From positions 19,556,853 to 19,620,852 of the forward strand of contig CM052358.1 of assembly GCA_028551475.1 (NCBI GenBank): a stretch of 64,000 nt of DNA. The letters are read 5' to 3'. Position numbers and translations under genes: made by a program. The notes under the pieces are model-generated. The model was not told the DNA's origin. It did no database searches and worked only from the letters and a program-made list of their open reading frames with translations. Below are positions 1 through 13,543 of this stretch, in pieces (within the stretch, counting starts at the first letter, position 1; each line of letters opens with the position of its first letter). This stretch comes from Casuarina equisetifolia. Lineage: Eukaryota; Streptophyta; Magnoliopsida; Fagales; Casuarinaceae.

Positions 1-556
1 AAGACATACACTTAGATAGGGTAATAGAGTAGTGAATAGACTAGCTAATTATGGCCATCATGGTACACACTTATGTGTTCTTTTATCAGCTAGGCTCACT
101 ACCAAAATCATGTGCTTTGGCTATTAGACATGATAGATTAAAACTTGATAACTATACCTCCATAAGTTTAAAGCCTACATGTTATCCTTTGTATTTATTT
201 TGATATTTAAAATTTCTTTCTTTACTTTCTGGTTGTGAATGTGGGTTGTTTGGAATAGTCAAGATTTTTCTTTTTCTTTCTTAGTGATGTGGTAAATTAA
301 ATTAATAAAAATTAAAGTATAGAAGCAAAGAAACATACCTTAACATTACAAAAGTCATTACAATTAAAAAAAAATATGAAAGTTGAACATTTCCATATCT
401 CATTCAAAATGGCATTTTCTCAATTTGTACAAGTCAGTTTTATGTCCTTCCTACTATGCACTTACAAGGTATGATTATTATACTCACCATTGTGATTATA
501 AATAAAATGTGTCCAAATAAAAAATTTTTAATTAAAAAAACCATAAGATAGGTATT
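1..556. other. AT-rich intergenic sequence
   Basis: No coding similarity was recognised on either strand. The stretch lies downstream of the decayed fatty acyl-CoA reductase copy, which reads towards it, so it may hold the former 3' flank of that gene. It contains only short A and T runs. Confidence 0.5.
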
Positions 557-3500
557 CTAAAAGCAGTGTTCCCAATCCATGCACTTTAGGCCGAAGGAAA
601 AAAATCTGCCTCTGTGTCGTTCTCTTACTCCGACTCTTAGCATTTTGAAATTCAAGTCAACAAAGCTACATGCAAAATTTAATTTAAAAAAAAAAAAGGA
701 AAGAGTTACGTTAATTCTTGGTCTGATGACAAGTAGTAGAATTAAAATAAAGCATATATACATTGCATCGTAAAACAAATAGTTGACCTTTCCATTGAGA
801 TCAACATAAGTTCTTAGTAATACCATCAAAGGGCGACATAAAAAAATTCTAGTCCCGATCAGTAAAAAGGAAAAATGGAGAAATGGTCAGCATATCGATA
901 TAAGAGAACAAGACTAAAGGAGCATTTTAACAAAGAGCTTATTCCTTCTTTTTCTTTTTTCTTTTTTTTTTAAACTCATGCACCTACATGGGTGTTGAAT
1001 CTAGGACCTCTTGGTCCCAAATAACACATGCTCATCACTAAACTAGGCACTTATCAATTTTAGAAAAAAAAAATTCTCAAAGACTCAATGCCAAACTTAA
1101 TAAATGATCTTAAAAAAAAAAAAAAAGAGGCATTTTAAGCTTAGCGGAAGGTGCCGAAAGAGACATATTGGTAGTCCTTTTTTATTGGTTCTTCCATTAT
1201 GAGCAATAAATTATTCCAAATAATGATATGAAACCAGCTCCCTTAATTCAAGTTAATGCCTACACATCGGCTCCAAAACAACATTTTAGGATTATCCTTT
1301 TCCTTCTCTCAACATAAAATTTTCGTAAGAGAATTACAAATTATGCTAAAAGGAAAATAACAAATTGATACGAATATTAAGCTTTCAAAGATGTATATTG
1401 ACAATACACGTCATTGTAAGTTTTCCAGCAACACCAGTGGGTCGAAACGTGTAACATGTGGATATACTGCATATTATGGCCAACGTTATCAGTTTTGGGA
1501 ATTTGTGGTCAAATAATATGATCCGACATCTCTACAATTATCAAGTCAATTCATAATTGAATAATAATAAAATTTATTAGTCTTTAGACACTCATCTATT
1601 TGACTGGCATATACAATTAGGTTAAAATAAACTTTTAGTAGAAGCAAATAAGGAACCGCCATGTATCTATCGAAGCTACCCATAATTACATTGAGTGATA
1701 ATAAAATAAGCAGAATTGTAGATGACTTAAACAAACTTAATCAATAATTACATCGAGTTTTCCTTTCTCATAATTAACGGTCAAAGTGTCATAAGTACTG
1801 CAAGACCAAGAATAAATTTTGGTTTTATAATATCAATGTTCATCTTCAATTTCAATTAAGTTTCTTGTAAACAAATGACAAGTTTTTTTTTCTTTTTTTT
1901 TAACTTGCATTTCTGATTAGATTTTTTTTTTTTTTTTGTAGGTAAAAAGAGTGGAGATTTTGGTGTTTCAGAACTAAAACCAGGAAATCTCATGCCACCT
2001 AATCTTCAATCATGTTAACGCATGTAGAAAAAGAAATATTAACTTATCAAAGCCAAGTTTTACTCCTAGGACTTATGGGTTAGGTCCACCACCCTTCTAT
2101 TCTGCCATTCCAATTATTGTGCATTTCTCATTAGATTTAATAAGGAAGATTATTAATTTCTTAGCTAACACCTTCAGTCCACCGAAGGTATGGTTGTTTA
2201 TGAGTACTATTTATGATGAAGGGATGAATAATATCACAGAAATGTTTTGTTTCTTATATGTCTTATCAAAATCTCACTCATTGTTTTCTAATTACATATC
2301 TATTTGGCTACCCAAAAAACCTTTGACTTGAAATAATTATATACATGAATTATTTTATGTAGTGTTCAACATTCAAATTAAGAAATATTGTTTGTGAGAA
2401 AATAAATATCTTTGCTATTTAAGTATTTAAGTATTTAAGTGTTTATTTAACACTGGAAAGTTGGATGTCGAATTGATAGTAAACCACAAACCACAACAAA
2501 TCATGGGCAAATAAAATACTTCAGCATTGTTAACTCTACTGTTCTTTGTTAGGCCTCCAAAAACATTAAACCTAAAATTCTAATCCCATAACCTTCTTTA
2601 TAGCCATTTCAGAGAATATAAAATTCTATTGATCAAAATTGGTAAAAGTTGAAAAGAAGAGTTTATGCCATCCATTTAAGTGTGACTTTTTAATTACAGA
2701 AGTTTCTTCGAGTAAAGCACAAATTACCAGTTCAACAGATCGACCGTGCTTCACATTAAAGACAACCAGCGGGGGCCTGGTCCAAGCTGCCATTTTAATC
2801 CTCCAATTTCCCCTATTTTAGGCGTTCGAATTTCCCAAATACTACCTTGACCCTTTGATTTTAGACAATTTCAATTCAAGAATAGATCCTAAGAGACGTT
2901 TTTGAAATCTGTCACTGTTTAGCTTCGCAAGGTTTGACCAGCTTACTTTGGACAACTCTGCTGAACCTATCTATATTTCTATCCAATTTTCTGAAAAGGA
3001 GCATATAACATATTCAACTCGTCAAATAAATCGATTGCATTACAGATAATGATTTGGGGGACTTAGTTTCACTGCACTAAGAAGTCATGCATTAATTGTC
3101 ATTCAAAGACCGAGAATATTGATCCCATGCATAAGTATGGCATCCTATGACTGGTTTTTTACTAGATACGTCAAACTTATAAGATAGACTAATCCCCGTG
3201 TATTATTAACTTTGGAATATCGTAGGTAAGCACACATGTCCAGGGTCAAGTTCTATCAATATGTTTTCATTTTGGGATTTAAGAATTTGGGAATTTTAGT
3301 TAAATGGAGTGCCATTTCCTTCATGGCCACTGTAATTTCCTTTCTAGTAGCTCCCTTGGCTCGAAAGTCGTTCAGTTTCTCCTCCACTGGCGTTTTCTCT
3401 GCTTCCAGGTCCAGTACGGATGTTCCATTTTGTGTTTCACCCGAAAGCGAAGGCTTCTTCAGGACTAGCTCCTCTTTCTCCCCCACATACATACTCTGAA

Positions 3501-4372
3501 GAGAAAAGAAAAAGATATTTATTGGAAAATTTAAATGCCTAAATCAAAAATTAACTCATACATTAGAATTTTTTTAATTTAAATTTCACCTCAAGATTAT
3601 TCCTCTCCAATATAGGATTTATGGTCTCCAATGCCTCCTGCATATTAATAGTTTATTTTAATAGTAGTGATATCAAGAGGTAATGGATTTAGTGTCAGAG
3701 ACCCAGTTAATACCCAAAATAAAAACTTGAAAATCTCAATTCAATCTTTCACCTCTTCACTTGTAAAAAAAAAAAAAAAGATTCCAAGAGAAGTATTGCC
3801 CAACATTTCCCACATTTAAAATGAGGAAACTTGTTAAGTCTCATATAAAAAAGAATAAAAACTTAAAAAGTAATATATACATAAATGAATTTCTCCACTT
3901 AATATCGTAGGATTTTAAGTTGTATATGACATTTTTCTATAAAATCTGACAATATTAATTAAGGAAGAAAGGATCTTACTAACCTATGGATACAAGGACA
4001 AGTTCAAATATTCCAACACATCTTTTTGCAAAGCTTAAAACATGCTTAGCTCCAAATGCATTGATGCCCAATGCGACACCATTGTATCTGCATCACATTA
4101 GACAAAAAAAAAAAAAAAACAGAAAAACACCAAAAATATGTTTCTTAATTTCGAGTCACTTAGCTAAGGAGAAAAAAAATTATACAACATGATTAACGGT
4201 AGTCAGAATTAGTGGTAGCAGCTAAATTGTCAACAACATCAATTTGGTTCCACAACTCTTCCTCCCACAAGAGAGATGCCCCTGGAACTACTGTTATCTT
4301 TTCAGTGATCAGAGAATATGGATTTGCGCCTCATTTTTCCTTCAAAACTATAAACAAGTCCTTCTCTATGAT
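557..4372 (-). pseudogene. Decayed fatty acyl-CoA reductase copy (exons 3-10 relics)
   Basis: Exon relics occur in the same order as in the intact FAR gene at 6,501-10,619. Exon 3 (about 4,199-4,372) has lost about 30 nt and has a stop in place of the Trp of the KEKWG motif. Exon 4 (3,984-4,087) keeps both splice sites. Exon 5 (about 3,312-3,495) retains an open frame. Exon 6 (about 2,160-2,310) has lost the YVFTK active site. Exon 7 (about 1,753-1,806) is followed at once by only the tail of exon 8 (about 1,629-1,690, YMAVPYLLLLK). Exon 9 survives near 775-830 (TYVDLNGK). Exon 10 (557-665) keeps its acceptor and the DWEH motif but ends at a premature stop. Stops, deletions and loss of catalytic residues rule out a functional enzyme. 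Its exons 1-2 appear in inverted orientation at 4,523-4,794. Confidence 0.88.
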
Positions 4373-4522
4373 CTACAAATATAAGTAGACAATAAATAAA
4401 GACTAAATATGCGTAGGCCATTCACTAAACCGGCAGAAAGAGAAAGGAAAAAAGCCAGAGTAGTTTGATATACATATTCATATGATTCTGAATCTTCCCC
4501 TCTTACCTGATTTTTCTATTCC

Positions 4523-4794
4523 ATGAAGTTCCCCAGTGTACGTCCATTCCTGGACCACAAGGCCATTTTAGTCGCGGGTGCCACCGACTTTCCGGCAAAG
4601 AGTACATGCCATCTTTCTTTGTGCCCGTGTGGATAACGCGTTTGCCGGCGCGTAAATCATTTTCATGATAACTTGAGCGTATGGATGCAGTTTTTGTAGA
4701 GAAAGTAATAAGGGCGCAGCCAAAAGTAAACAAGTTATACATTGTTCTAAGTGCAGAGAATGTTAAATCAGCCACGCAAGATTTGCGTAATGAG
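4523..4794 (+). pseudogene. Inverted FAR exons 1-2
   Basis: On the plus strand, opposite to the adjoining FAR relic, two exons form an uninterrupted 61-codon frame. Exon 1 is 4,523-4,601 (79 nt, starting ATG) and exon 2 is 4,691-4,794 (104 nt). Their lengths match exons 1 and 2 of the intact gene exactly, and the 89-bp intron keeps GT and AG. The product carries a Rossmann-like VAGATDFPAK where the intact gene has [10 protein letters not shown], then IFVEKVIRAQPKVNKLYIVL and a tail ending SATQDLRNE. The TGxxGxxA dinucleotide-binding motif is damaged: Thr to Ala, Gly to Asp and Leu to Pro. No plus-strand exon 3 follows. The simplest reading is a small inversion that flipped exons 1-2 of the neighbouring relic. 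Confidence 0.82.
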
Positions 4795-6500
4795 GTAAGC
4801 GTACAACTTCAACAAAAGCCTGTAGTAGTCGGCCTAGCTCAATGAAAAAGATAGATTTTTTGAAACAAGCGGCTGTTGTTCCGTTGTCGAAAATATCGTA
4901 TACCAGAAGCTTCCTAGGGTTGAACTCAAATTTTTTGTCGCCTAATACCGTAAAGAAACTATTCACAGTCAACATCTGAATTCAACATTGGTTACTTGTT
5001 CATGTTCGTTAGACCATCAATATGTTTAGCCACTTTTGATTCCGCAGCTTAAGTGGACCTATGTCTCCGATACCCTAAGTTCAAAGTCTATCAAGCGGGC
5101 CTGGACATGCCTCACCATTTTGATCAATTTGATTCTAATCTATTGTATTTTACTTACTTTGTGCTATTTTTAAGTATCTTGATACATATTATTCTCTATA
5201 CCTTTAAGCTAGCTGATGAGTAATCTCACCTTGATGCGAAGACCATTGAAGACAATAACGCACCAAGTGAAAGTGACTTCTTCTTTAAAAATTAAAAATT
5301 AAAAAACTTGAGCAAACGAAAACATAATCAATCAGAAGTTATAACTCTTTCTCTCAAAGGAAGACTTTTATCCTATATTATATTGAGTCATAATACACAA
5401 AACTTTAATCGGATACTATTAAAACAAAAGTCCCACACCCAAAAAAAAAAAATCATTAGTAAATGTTAAATATTAAAAAAAAAATGTATTATTGACTCAT
5501 TAGCCAATTTCTGTGTCAAGACTTTCAAATTCTTTAACATATAATCAAAACTTAAGATAGTTTTTTTTATATGTTCAACTTTAAATGCAAAAGCCCTCCC
5601 CTCCTTTTGGGGAGAGAGTACTGCTCTTCAACGTGGTTTACAATTGACTAGCTGGTTCCCACCGAGTTGTCTTTGTATTGGTTGGAAAGTAGATATTGAT
5701 TCATTTCTCGCGTGGCGTGTCTAAATATCAATTTCTACTTAAGCAATCAAAAAAGAGCACCTAGCATGTGACGACGGCAATGATTCCAAGGAATCATCGA
5801 GACCTTGGGTTTGGATTATGTCCTTGAAGCTTTTAGCAAATTTATGATGATGTGGAAACTTCTGAAAATGGTCATCCAACCTACCACCGCCCGGTAGTGG
5901 CTTAAATCAATAAAGCTGCTTCCTTGGCACGTCCCATTCTCCATCCCGTTCGCAACATATAACTTTTTCATACTTTTTGATGAGAGCCCTGCTTCTGTGT
6001 AGCTACTTTAGACGTATATTTGATCAAAGCAAGATGGAATAGAGAAATAGAAGCTGTAACTCATTGTATGTCTAACGTCAACTAAACACTTTTGGAGTTG
6101 AGGACTTTGCCTTCTCATAACATCAAGTAATTATTGGCAAGTTAGCAGGACCTCAGATCTCTTAGTTTCACATTTAACACCTAAGTGTATGAGTTTTGGT
6201 ACATGTGTAAATAAAATAAAAAAGTAAAAAAAAATTCTCGTAATTAAGAAAAAGAAGAATTGAATATCATATTTTTTTTGTCTTGACGACATAATAATAT
6301 TGGCCACAAACCCATCACATTCGAGAAAAAAGAAATAGAATATTAGTACAATTGAAGAACTTAGCCAAAGTTCTTAAACTTATTTGCACAATTAGAAATT
6401 TCTTGAACCACCTTTATGAGATGAATTGCAAGAATAATACAATTGCTTTAGAAGCTAACTCCAAGCTTTGAAACTCAACACTATGATGCACTCGTGTATA
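4795..6500. other. Intergenic spacer between FAR relic and FAR gene
   Basis: The first 40-50 bases still resemble intron 2 of the FAR gene and so belong to the inverted segment. The remainder is AT-rich with no recognised coding or RNA gene. Its right part is the 3' flank of the intact FAR gene. Confidence 0.5.
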
Positions 6501-8368
6501 TTACTTGAAAACGTACTTTACGACACCAGGAAGATGGACATTTACAACGTAGTGTTCCCAATCCACACATTTTGGATCGAATTCAAAGACATCTGCCTCT
6601 GCACCACTCTCTTTTATTGCCATCCGTAGCTTTTCAGAATTCTTGAAGTCAAAGCTATATACCAAAAAATAATAAAAGAGGGTCAAGTTAGTATATTTTT
6701 TAGTGAACTAGTGGTTACAAAAATTAACATAAACCATACGTACATGCCCCGGAAGAACAAATAAGGCTTGTACAGTTCTACCAATCGCATCACGAAGTTG
6801 ATCTTTCGATTGAGATCAACATATGTTCCCTGGAAATAACGACAGAGAGCTGCATTCACCACTCCCAATCCCTATAAAACAAAAGGAAAAGCGAAAAGAA
6901 ATTTTAAAAAAAGGGGTTATAGCACACTGATCTACTAAATTAGAGATGTTGGTTTAAGAACAAACCTTTAGTAGAAGCAAATAGCGAACCGCCATGTATT
7001 TGTTGAAGCTATTTATGTTGTTTAACACTAAAACCTTGCGAACCTTGACAGGCTTCCCTTCCTTGTTTATCCAAGGTTTTTGAGAAAAATAACGAAATGA
7101 AAATTCTTGAAGATCACGGTTTGTCAAAGGATTTCTGGCAGAAGACCCCACTTGATAAATTACATCAGAAGGTTGATTTGCATGAGCCACCATAGTCACA
7201 ATTATAGCATTTACAACCAAGTCAGCTGGAATCTGCATCGTTATATGCCCATCAACAAATAGATCTACTTTTAAATCTATAAGCATTGTCCATCCATAAT
7301 AAGTATAAACTACAACTAATTACCTTCAAACTTTATTGGCTTTCAATATTAAAGAAAATATGGTTCATAACTATGTAGATTAAGCTATGAATACCTTTGA
7401 CACGTTGCCAATAAATAATTTTAAAAGAGGTCAACTTCAATTAGTTAATGAAACAAAGAAACTATGAGATATGACTAATAATAACAAACGACTTATAATG
7501 GACTTAGATCAACTTACTAAATCAAGGACTGCCTCAAGATCCCCAAGAAAACATTTTAGTTTTCCTTTACCATATCCAACCGCTAAAGTATCAATAGTCC
7601 TGTAACCAAAAAAAAAATATTAATTCATATAATGTCAACTTTCTAACAATTTTTTTCACTTAGTGTTAGTGTTCTTAATTTTATTTTTTTTCACCAAGTG
7701 CAATTCTTCATTGCATGTGATAAGGAAGATTCATATTGTCTTACCTCATACCTTCAATCCACCCGGGAAATGGTTCTTTGTAAGTACTGGTAATGATAGT
7801 GGGACGGACGATCACCACCGACAGATTTTCTTTCCAATATCCTATCAACATCTCACCCATTGCTTTTGTAAACACATACGTGTTTGGCCATCCAAAAGTT
7901 TTTGCCCTGATATAATTATTCAATGAAAAACATATAAAATAAAATAAAAACATAGTTTTACTCTTAAATATGGCACATGTAATTTTCTTTTCACCCAAGC
8001 AAAGCCAATATGGAGAACAATTCGCAGCATAAAGATGTCTTTCATCTCTTTAAAGGGATGGAGATAAGCATGTGTAGTATATATTATTCAATTTGTTAAT
8101 ATCTATAATTTGTAAATATATTGTTTAATAAGTTCTTTTGCTAATATATTGTTCAATTTGTTATTCGTATAATTTGTAAATCAATTCCTTGTTAAGGATA
8201 GAACATTGTTTGAACGGAGATTATAAATCTTAAAACTCCACTCTTGGATTCTATTAACGAACTTTCCTATTCAGAATCTTAACAAATATTTATCTAAAAA
8301 CTTTTTCTACTACATGATAAAATTATTAGAAATCATATAAAAACCACAAAAACTTAAAATTACTAAAC

Positions 8369-8439
<71 letters not shown>

Positions 8440-10619
8440 ACATTGAATGTTCTACGTCATCCTGGACCAGTAGGATGGTCGTTTAATACCGTGACCACTT
8501 TCATGGGAAAGGTACAATCTCCTCAAAGAAAGCCTTCACCCGTTCTAAAAAGTAGGACAGGCCTTCATGTGAATAGTAGCATATTTTATGTAAAGCTACT
8601 ACCTAACTCGTTAAATGGGATGCACATGTCATGAATTGATTTATAGGACAGAACCCGATATTAACGAAATGCAAATAAGATAAAAGATTGATGGAGAAAT
8701 CTATTTGAAATGGAACAAAAAATCAATGGTGAGACAAAGTAGGTTCCTCGAACTACTAGGCCAATAGGTGGAGAGTTTGACACCTCTCCCTCTTCGAGTG
8801 TATGAGTTAAAAAATAAAATAAAAATAAAAATAAAAAAAATTGATTTATTAAGCTCCCAATTGAACCTAAGAACTAAATTTCATTTTTCTCTAAATATCC
8901 ACCTACCTCTATTTAAACTACAGTAAGTCTAGGCATACGGTAACATGGCCAAATTTTTTAGACAAATGTAATACAATGAGAGAGCCTAACAGATGTAATC
9001 AATTTGGCCCCATCAAGTATTTAGTGATCTCTCCCTAGGACCCCACATCTATGACATTTTCAACACCCAAGCACGATCAATCTCCTCGAGGACAATTATA
9101 GCGGGGACATGAAAAAGAATGCGCGTGATAAGCATTTCGGCATTTATGTATCATGACAAGACTTGTACCTAGTACAATGAGAGGCTCCATGGAATTTAAA
9201 CGGTTCCGTTTGGATGAAAAGCACATTTAAGACTATAGGTACACGTAGGTAGATGGCATACCTTTCAATACCCATTTCCTTCATGGCCAGTGTAATTTCC
9301 TTTTCAGAGGCCCCCGCGGCTCGAAGCTCCTTCAGTTTCTCCTCCACCAGCTTTTTCTCTGCTTCCGCGTCTAAGCCGGTTGTCCCATTCAGTGTTTCAC
9401 CCATACGATAAGGGGTCTCCGGTATCAGTCCACCGTTTTCCCCACATACATAGGCTGGAAGGACCACTCGAGTTAAAAGGGAGTTCAAGATAGTATCACT
9501 AAACTGAGTACGTTGCTGCTACTTGGCATTTAGTAGCCCCATGTGAATCGTTTAAGAGCAGTCGGGAATTGAAGTAGTAGAAAAACAGGAGCAAGAAACT
9601 GAGAGAAAGTGGAAAGGATTTTACTAACCCGTTGATACATGGACGAGCACCTGTATTCTAACACATCTTTTTGCAAAGCTTAAAACATGCTTAGCTCCTA
9701 AAGCGTTGATGCCCAATGCGACGTCATATCTGCAACATATTAAAGTGAATGTAGAGTGTTTTCTTTCTAATTTTCAGGCCACTAAACTACGGAATAAACA
9801 TTTTATACCCATGATTACCTCTCATCAAAGTTAGTGGTTGCAGCTACATTCACAATGACATCAAGTTGATTCCACAGCTCTTCCCGCAAACTAGAGTTGT
9901 CCTTCAAGCCCAGGTCCTCAAGAGAGATGTCCCCCGGCACCACGGTTACTTTCTCAGAGATAAAAGAATATAGATTCGTACCCCATTTTTCCTTGAGCAC
10001 TCTAAACAAGTCCTTCTCTATGATCTGCAAATACAAGCAGGCAGTTAGCCATTCAATTAACAGCCAGAAAGAGAAGGGAAACGAAGCAATTGTAGCTAAA
10101 TTTTTATAGGTTTTAAGGCCATTAGGTTTGTGTTGTAATGGAAACTCGATTTCTGTCTTTTATCTCTTCTTATAGCTCTTCTTTTGTAATCTATTTCCTT
10201 CCAAGGACTGTGGCTTAAATGAGATAATTAATGTCCCAAATAAGGCCCCCTTTCCTGGCATTAATGCACGAGAAAACACAAGACACGACAAAAAAACGAT
10301 GTACACATATCTACGCCTGTTTAGGACTATGTTGAAACTGTAAACATACCTCATTACGCAAACGTTGTGTCGCTGATTTGGCATCCTCTGCTCTCACAAG
10401 AAGGTATAACTTCTTCACGTTTGGTTGAACCCTTAGTACTTTCTCCACAAAAACTGCATCCATACAAGCAAAGTTATCAGCAAAATCATTTGCACGGCGG
10501 ACTCGTTACACACAAACTCAAAGAAAAAACTGGTCAGTACTCTTTGCCAGAAAGCCCGTGGCACCAGTGACTAAAATTTTCTTGTTGTCTAGGAACTGTA
10601 TTACACTTGGGAGCTCCAT
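6501..10619 (-). CDS. Alcohol-forming fatty acyl-CoA reductase, 10 exons, 491 aa
   Basis: FARs reduce long-chain acyl-CoA to primary alcohols with NADPH, for wax, suberin or pollen-wall lipids. Exons on the minus strand, all GT-AG: 10541-10619, 10350-10453, 9819-10024, 9629-9729, 9262-9454, 7745-7906, 7518-7599, 6966-7232, 6744-6871, 6501-6654. They sum to 1,476 nt, that is 491 codons plus TAA, with phase kept at every junction. The usual plant FAR length is about 490-500 aa. The N-terminal Rossmann domain has [10 protein letters not shown] (residues 17-26). The catalytic YxxxK is Y238-VFT-K242 within [15 protein letters not shown]. The C-terminal FAR_C (sterile) domain covers about 385-491 and includes [14 protein letters not shown] and DWEHY. 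The start ATG lies just before LPSVIQFL, as in other plant FARs. Intron 5 is 1.35 kb and holds a long (TC)n run. The wax/suberin subtype is not decided here. Confidence 0.93.
8373..8437. repeat. (TC)n microsatellite in FAR intron 5
   Basis: An almost perfect TC dinucleotide run of about 65 bp lies inside the largest FAR intron. It is likely to vary in length between individuals. Confidence 0.97.
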
Positions 10620-11833
10620 GGATGACACAAATATCAGAGCGTGGCTGGACAGACAATGAAGAATGTTCAGGTACAATGCAAAGACAAGGATACCAGCCAA
10701 TTCCGGTGCCGTTCATATACTAAAGGATGAGGTATTTGGGTGGTGGAGTGCACGCAACTAGTAATAATTTTTCCTTGATAGCATGATAATCAAATTAGTT
10801 CAATTATTCATCGACGTGAGGAAATAAACCAACTTCACCACCTTTCAATATAAAAACGTTCTTAAGAGGACCTACCCACTTTGCTCAGCCCTGTCTTCTA
10901 ACTGTAGGGTGGTCACCAAACACAGACAGGTACTATTCACTTCGGTGCTTTTGACGTACAAGGTTCTGCTGTTACCGTTTCCCCTTTCCATTAGTCTAAC
11001 CTACCTTCTACTGCCAAGTTATCGTTCCGTGCAACACAGTTCCAACTGCTGACGCTGTTACTATAATTTGCTGTTTCGCTGTCGTCTTTTATGTCAGCTC
11101 AGAGGAAGGACCAAAATATCCACAAAATGGCCGGAGTTCCGTCACCTAACCTCTGTATATGGCGCAGGACTTCAAGGAAGGTTCATCTGAATACGTAAGG
11201 GTGGCATATCCAGTCAAATTCACCCCTTTACCCTAGGTTGTCTACTAGGTTTTTCAAATTTGCCCTGAGCAAGTTATTTACTTAGTTATTAGTCTATCTC
11301 TGCGAGTTTCAATGAAGTTCTATTTTCCAGATCCTCGCAGCCATATTCATACAAACACTTCGTCCAAATAAGTCCAAGCCTCCCTTCCTAAATGTCATAT
11401 CCTATGCCAGTTTTCACATTCGCTCTGAAATCGTGATCGATACCTTAAGTTATTTGATGTTACACTTCCGTTTCCTTCAAGCTGTTTACGGAATACATCA
11501 TTTCTTCTTCATAGTTGCATTATCACATCATATCATTTTCTGTAAGTATTTCGGGAAGATTGACGTTTAAGACTTCGTAATAAGATATGAAGCGAAAAGT
11601 CGATAATCTACATAATTTTTTTAAATTTTTTATGATAATTTTGTATCATAATTCAACTCAAAGTGTGACACTCTTTCGTTTAGAGATAAATATTTCTCTA
11701 TAGTTGGGACTGAGGACGTATTTAAAAAGATGTAACACAACTTGTATATTACTTAAGTCTTATCCATAGATAAGTCCTAAGGCTTGGTTATTCTATAGTT
11801 GATATGTTACTTTATGGTATGAATAGGCCTTTT

Positions 11834-11836
<3 letters not shown>

Positions 11837-11889
<53 letters not shown>
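11837..11889. repeat. (AT)n microsatellite
   Basis: A perfect AT dinucleotide run of about 53 bp in intergenic DNA upstream of the FAR gene. Such a run could form a cruciform. Confidence 0.97.
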
Positions 11890-11893
<4 letters not shown>

Positions 11894-13543
11894 CATGTTT
11901 ATGATAATAGCTTAACTGCTAAATGTGTGCAAATAGTGGAAATTATAGTAACTCACTCAACTAGACCATGAAATAATTATAAATCATAATAAAATTAATA
12001 CTTCTAGTGATTTATTTGTTAGGGTTAATTATAACTATTAAAGGTGGGAGTTATTCCACATGGTGGCATGAAAATAAGCCCTTAATTTTATAAATATTGA
12101 GATTTCTTACCCACTATCAATTATTTATGAGATGGGTTTTCACATGTTTTAGAATCAAGTTGGGCCCTACCTCTAGTTTCTTCAATAAGGCCCTAATTAT
12201 GGGTTTGTGTGCCTACATGTAGTACTTATGTCAGCTTATACATGAAAGGAAGTATTTAAAGATGCATGTCTCACATTAGTTCTAAGAGGATAGACATTTT
12301 TTATTAGGTGGAGTTTTCCACTTATTGCTTTAAGATTTTAAGATAGGTCTTATAATAACTTAATCTATGTAGAACAAGTTCTCTAGAAGTGAATAAAAAC
12401 TTTTAAGTTTATTTTGCATTATATTGAAAAATCAAAGTTTCTAGATAAACACAACAGTAAGTTTGGTACGAAGATGTTATTTTACTCGATTTGATTGTTT
12501 GACTTCACAATCTGCTTTCACACCAAACAATAGCCACACCCATTCAAGGAAAGCCACACCACATAACAGAAGTGGCAGCCAAGGTTGTCCATTTACAGGA
12601 GGAGAAGGTTGGTTTTGCCTTTTTTTCTTATTCACCTCAACTAACTAAAGAGAGAGAAAAAAAAACAAAAAAAAAATACCTACGAGGCTGTGTTATTGCA
12701 CACAACGTGTCCCTTCTGGAAAGTCAAAGCATGACTTAGTGGGTAGAGCTAATACAACAATTTTCTGGTGTATCTTCTTCGCCACATGCACAAAGGAGAA
12801 CAACCTCTGTTTATGGGTTCTGTATTCAACACAAGACAGGGAAGCATCAACCACCTGACTATCTGCCTACCTAAAACATGCTGAACCAGTAAAACAGGTA
12901 AGCATGCTGAATTTGAGCCAGCTGGTTGCACGAGCTCAGCAGATCTGAACAGAATCGTCTTTTTCTGGAAAAAAACATTATTAATTTGCCCATGGAAACT
13001 ATATCACTCTTTCTTTTCGTTCTTCTTTCTTCACCTTTTGTTAGTCAGAGCGCAATTTAAGGCCATTTTCTTTACTCTAATGTCAATAAGAGGTCAGTCG
13101 GAATGAAGAGGAAGTTGAACAGTGGCTAGGGAAAGAATTGACAACTGGAAATTAATAACATACTTTTCCTCAAAATCTGGGTTTAAATTTCTGTTGCATA
13201 ATATAGAGAGGGCAATCGACAACTTTGTTTGGGATTGGTAGCTCAAATTGAAAGCTTAAGAGAGACGTTGTAACTAATGTCATATTTTAAGGTGAAAGCA
13301 TGTATGCTACTCACTATTTGTACTTTTATAAGTGATCAAGTGGTCCAAAGGTGAAAGGGATGATTCAGCTAAGGACCTCCTCTTGGATTGCATTGGATTT
13401 TCATTTATTAAACTATGAGCTATCAATCATGCATGTGAGAGAAGATTCGAGGTTTAAATTCTCCGTTTTTTGTCTTTACTCTTTTTTTTTTTCTTTTCCT
13501 TCTTAAAGCCCGTGCCAACTTCAATATTCAATGGATTTTGATT

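Noticed and set aside
4763..4975. 70-codon minus-strand frame as a possible FAR exon
   Set aside because: Only its first bases overlap FAR homology, and that homology reads on the plus strand.
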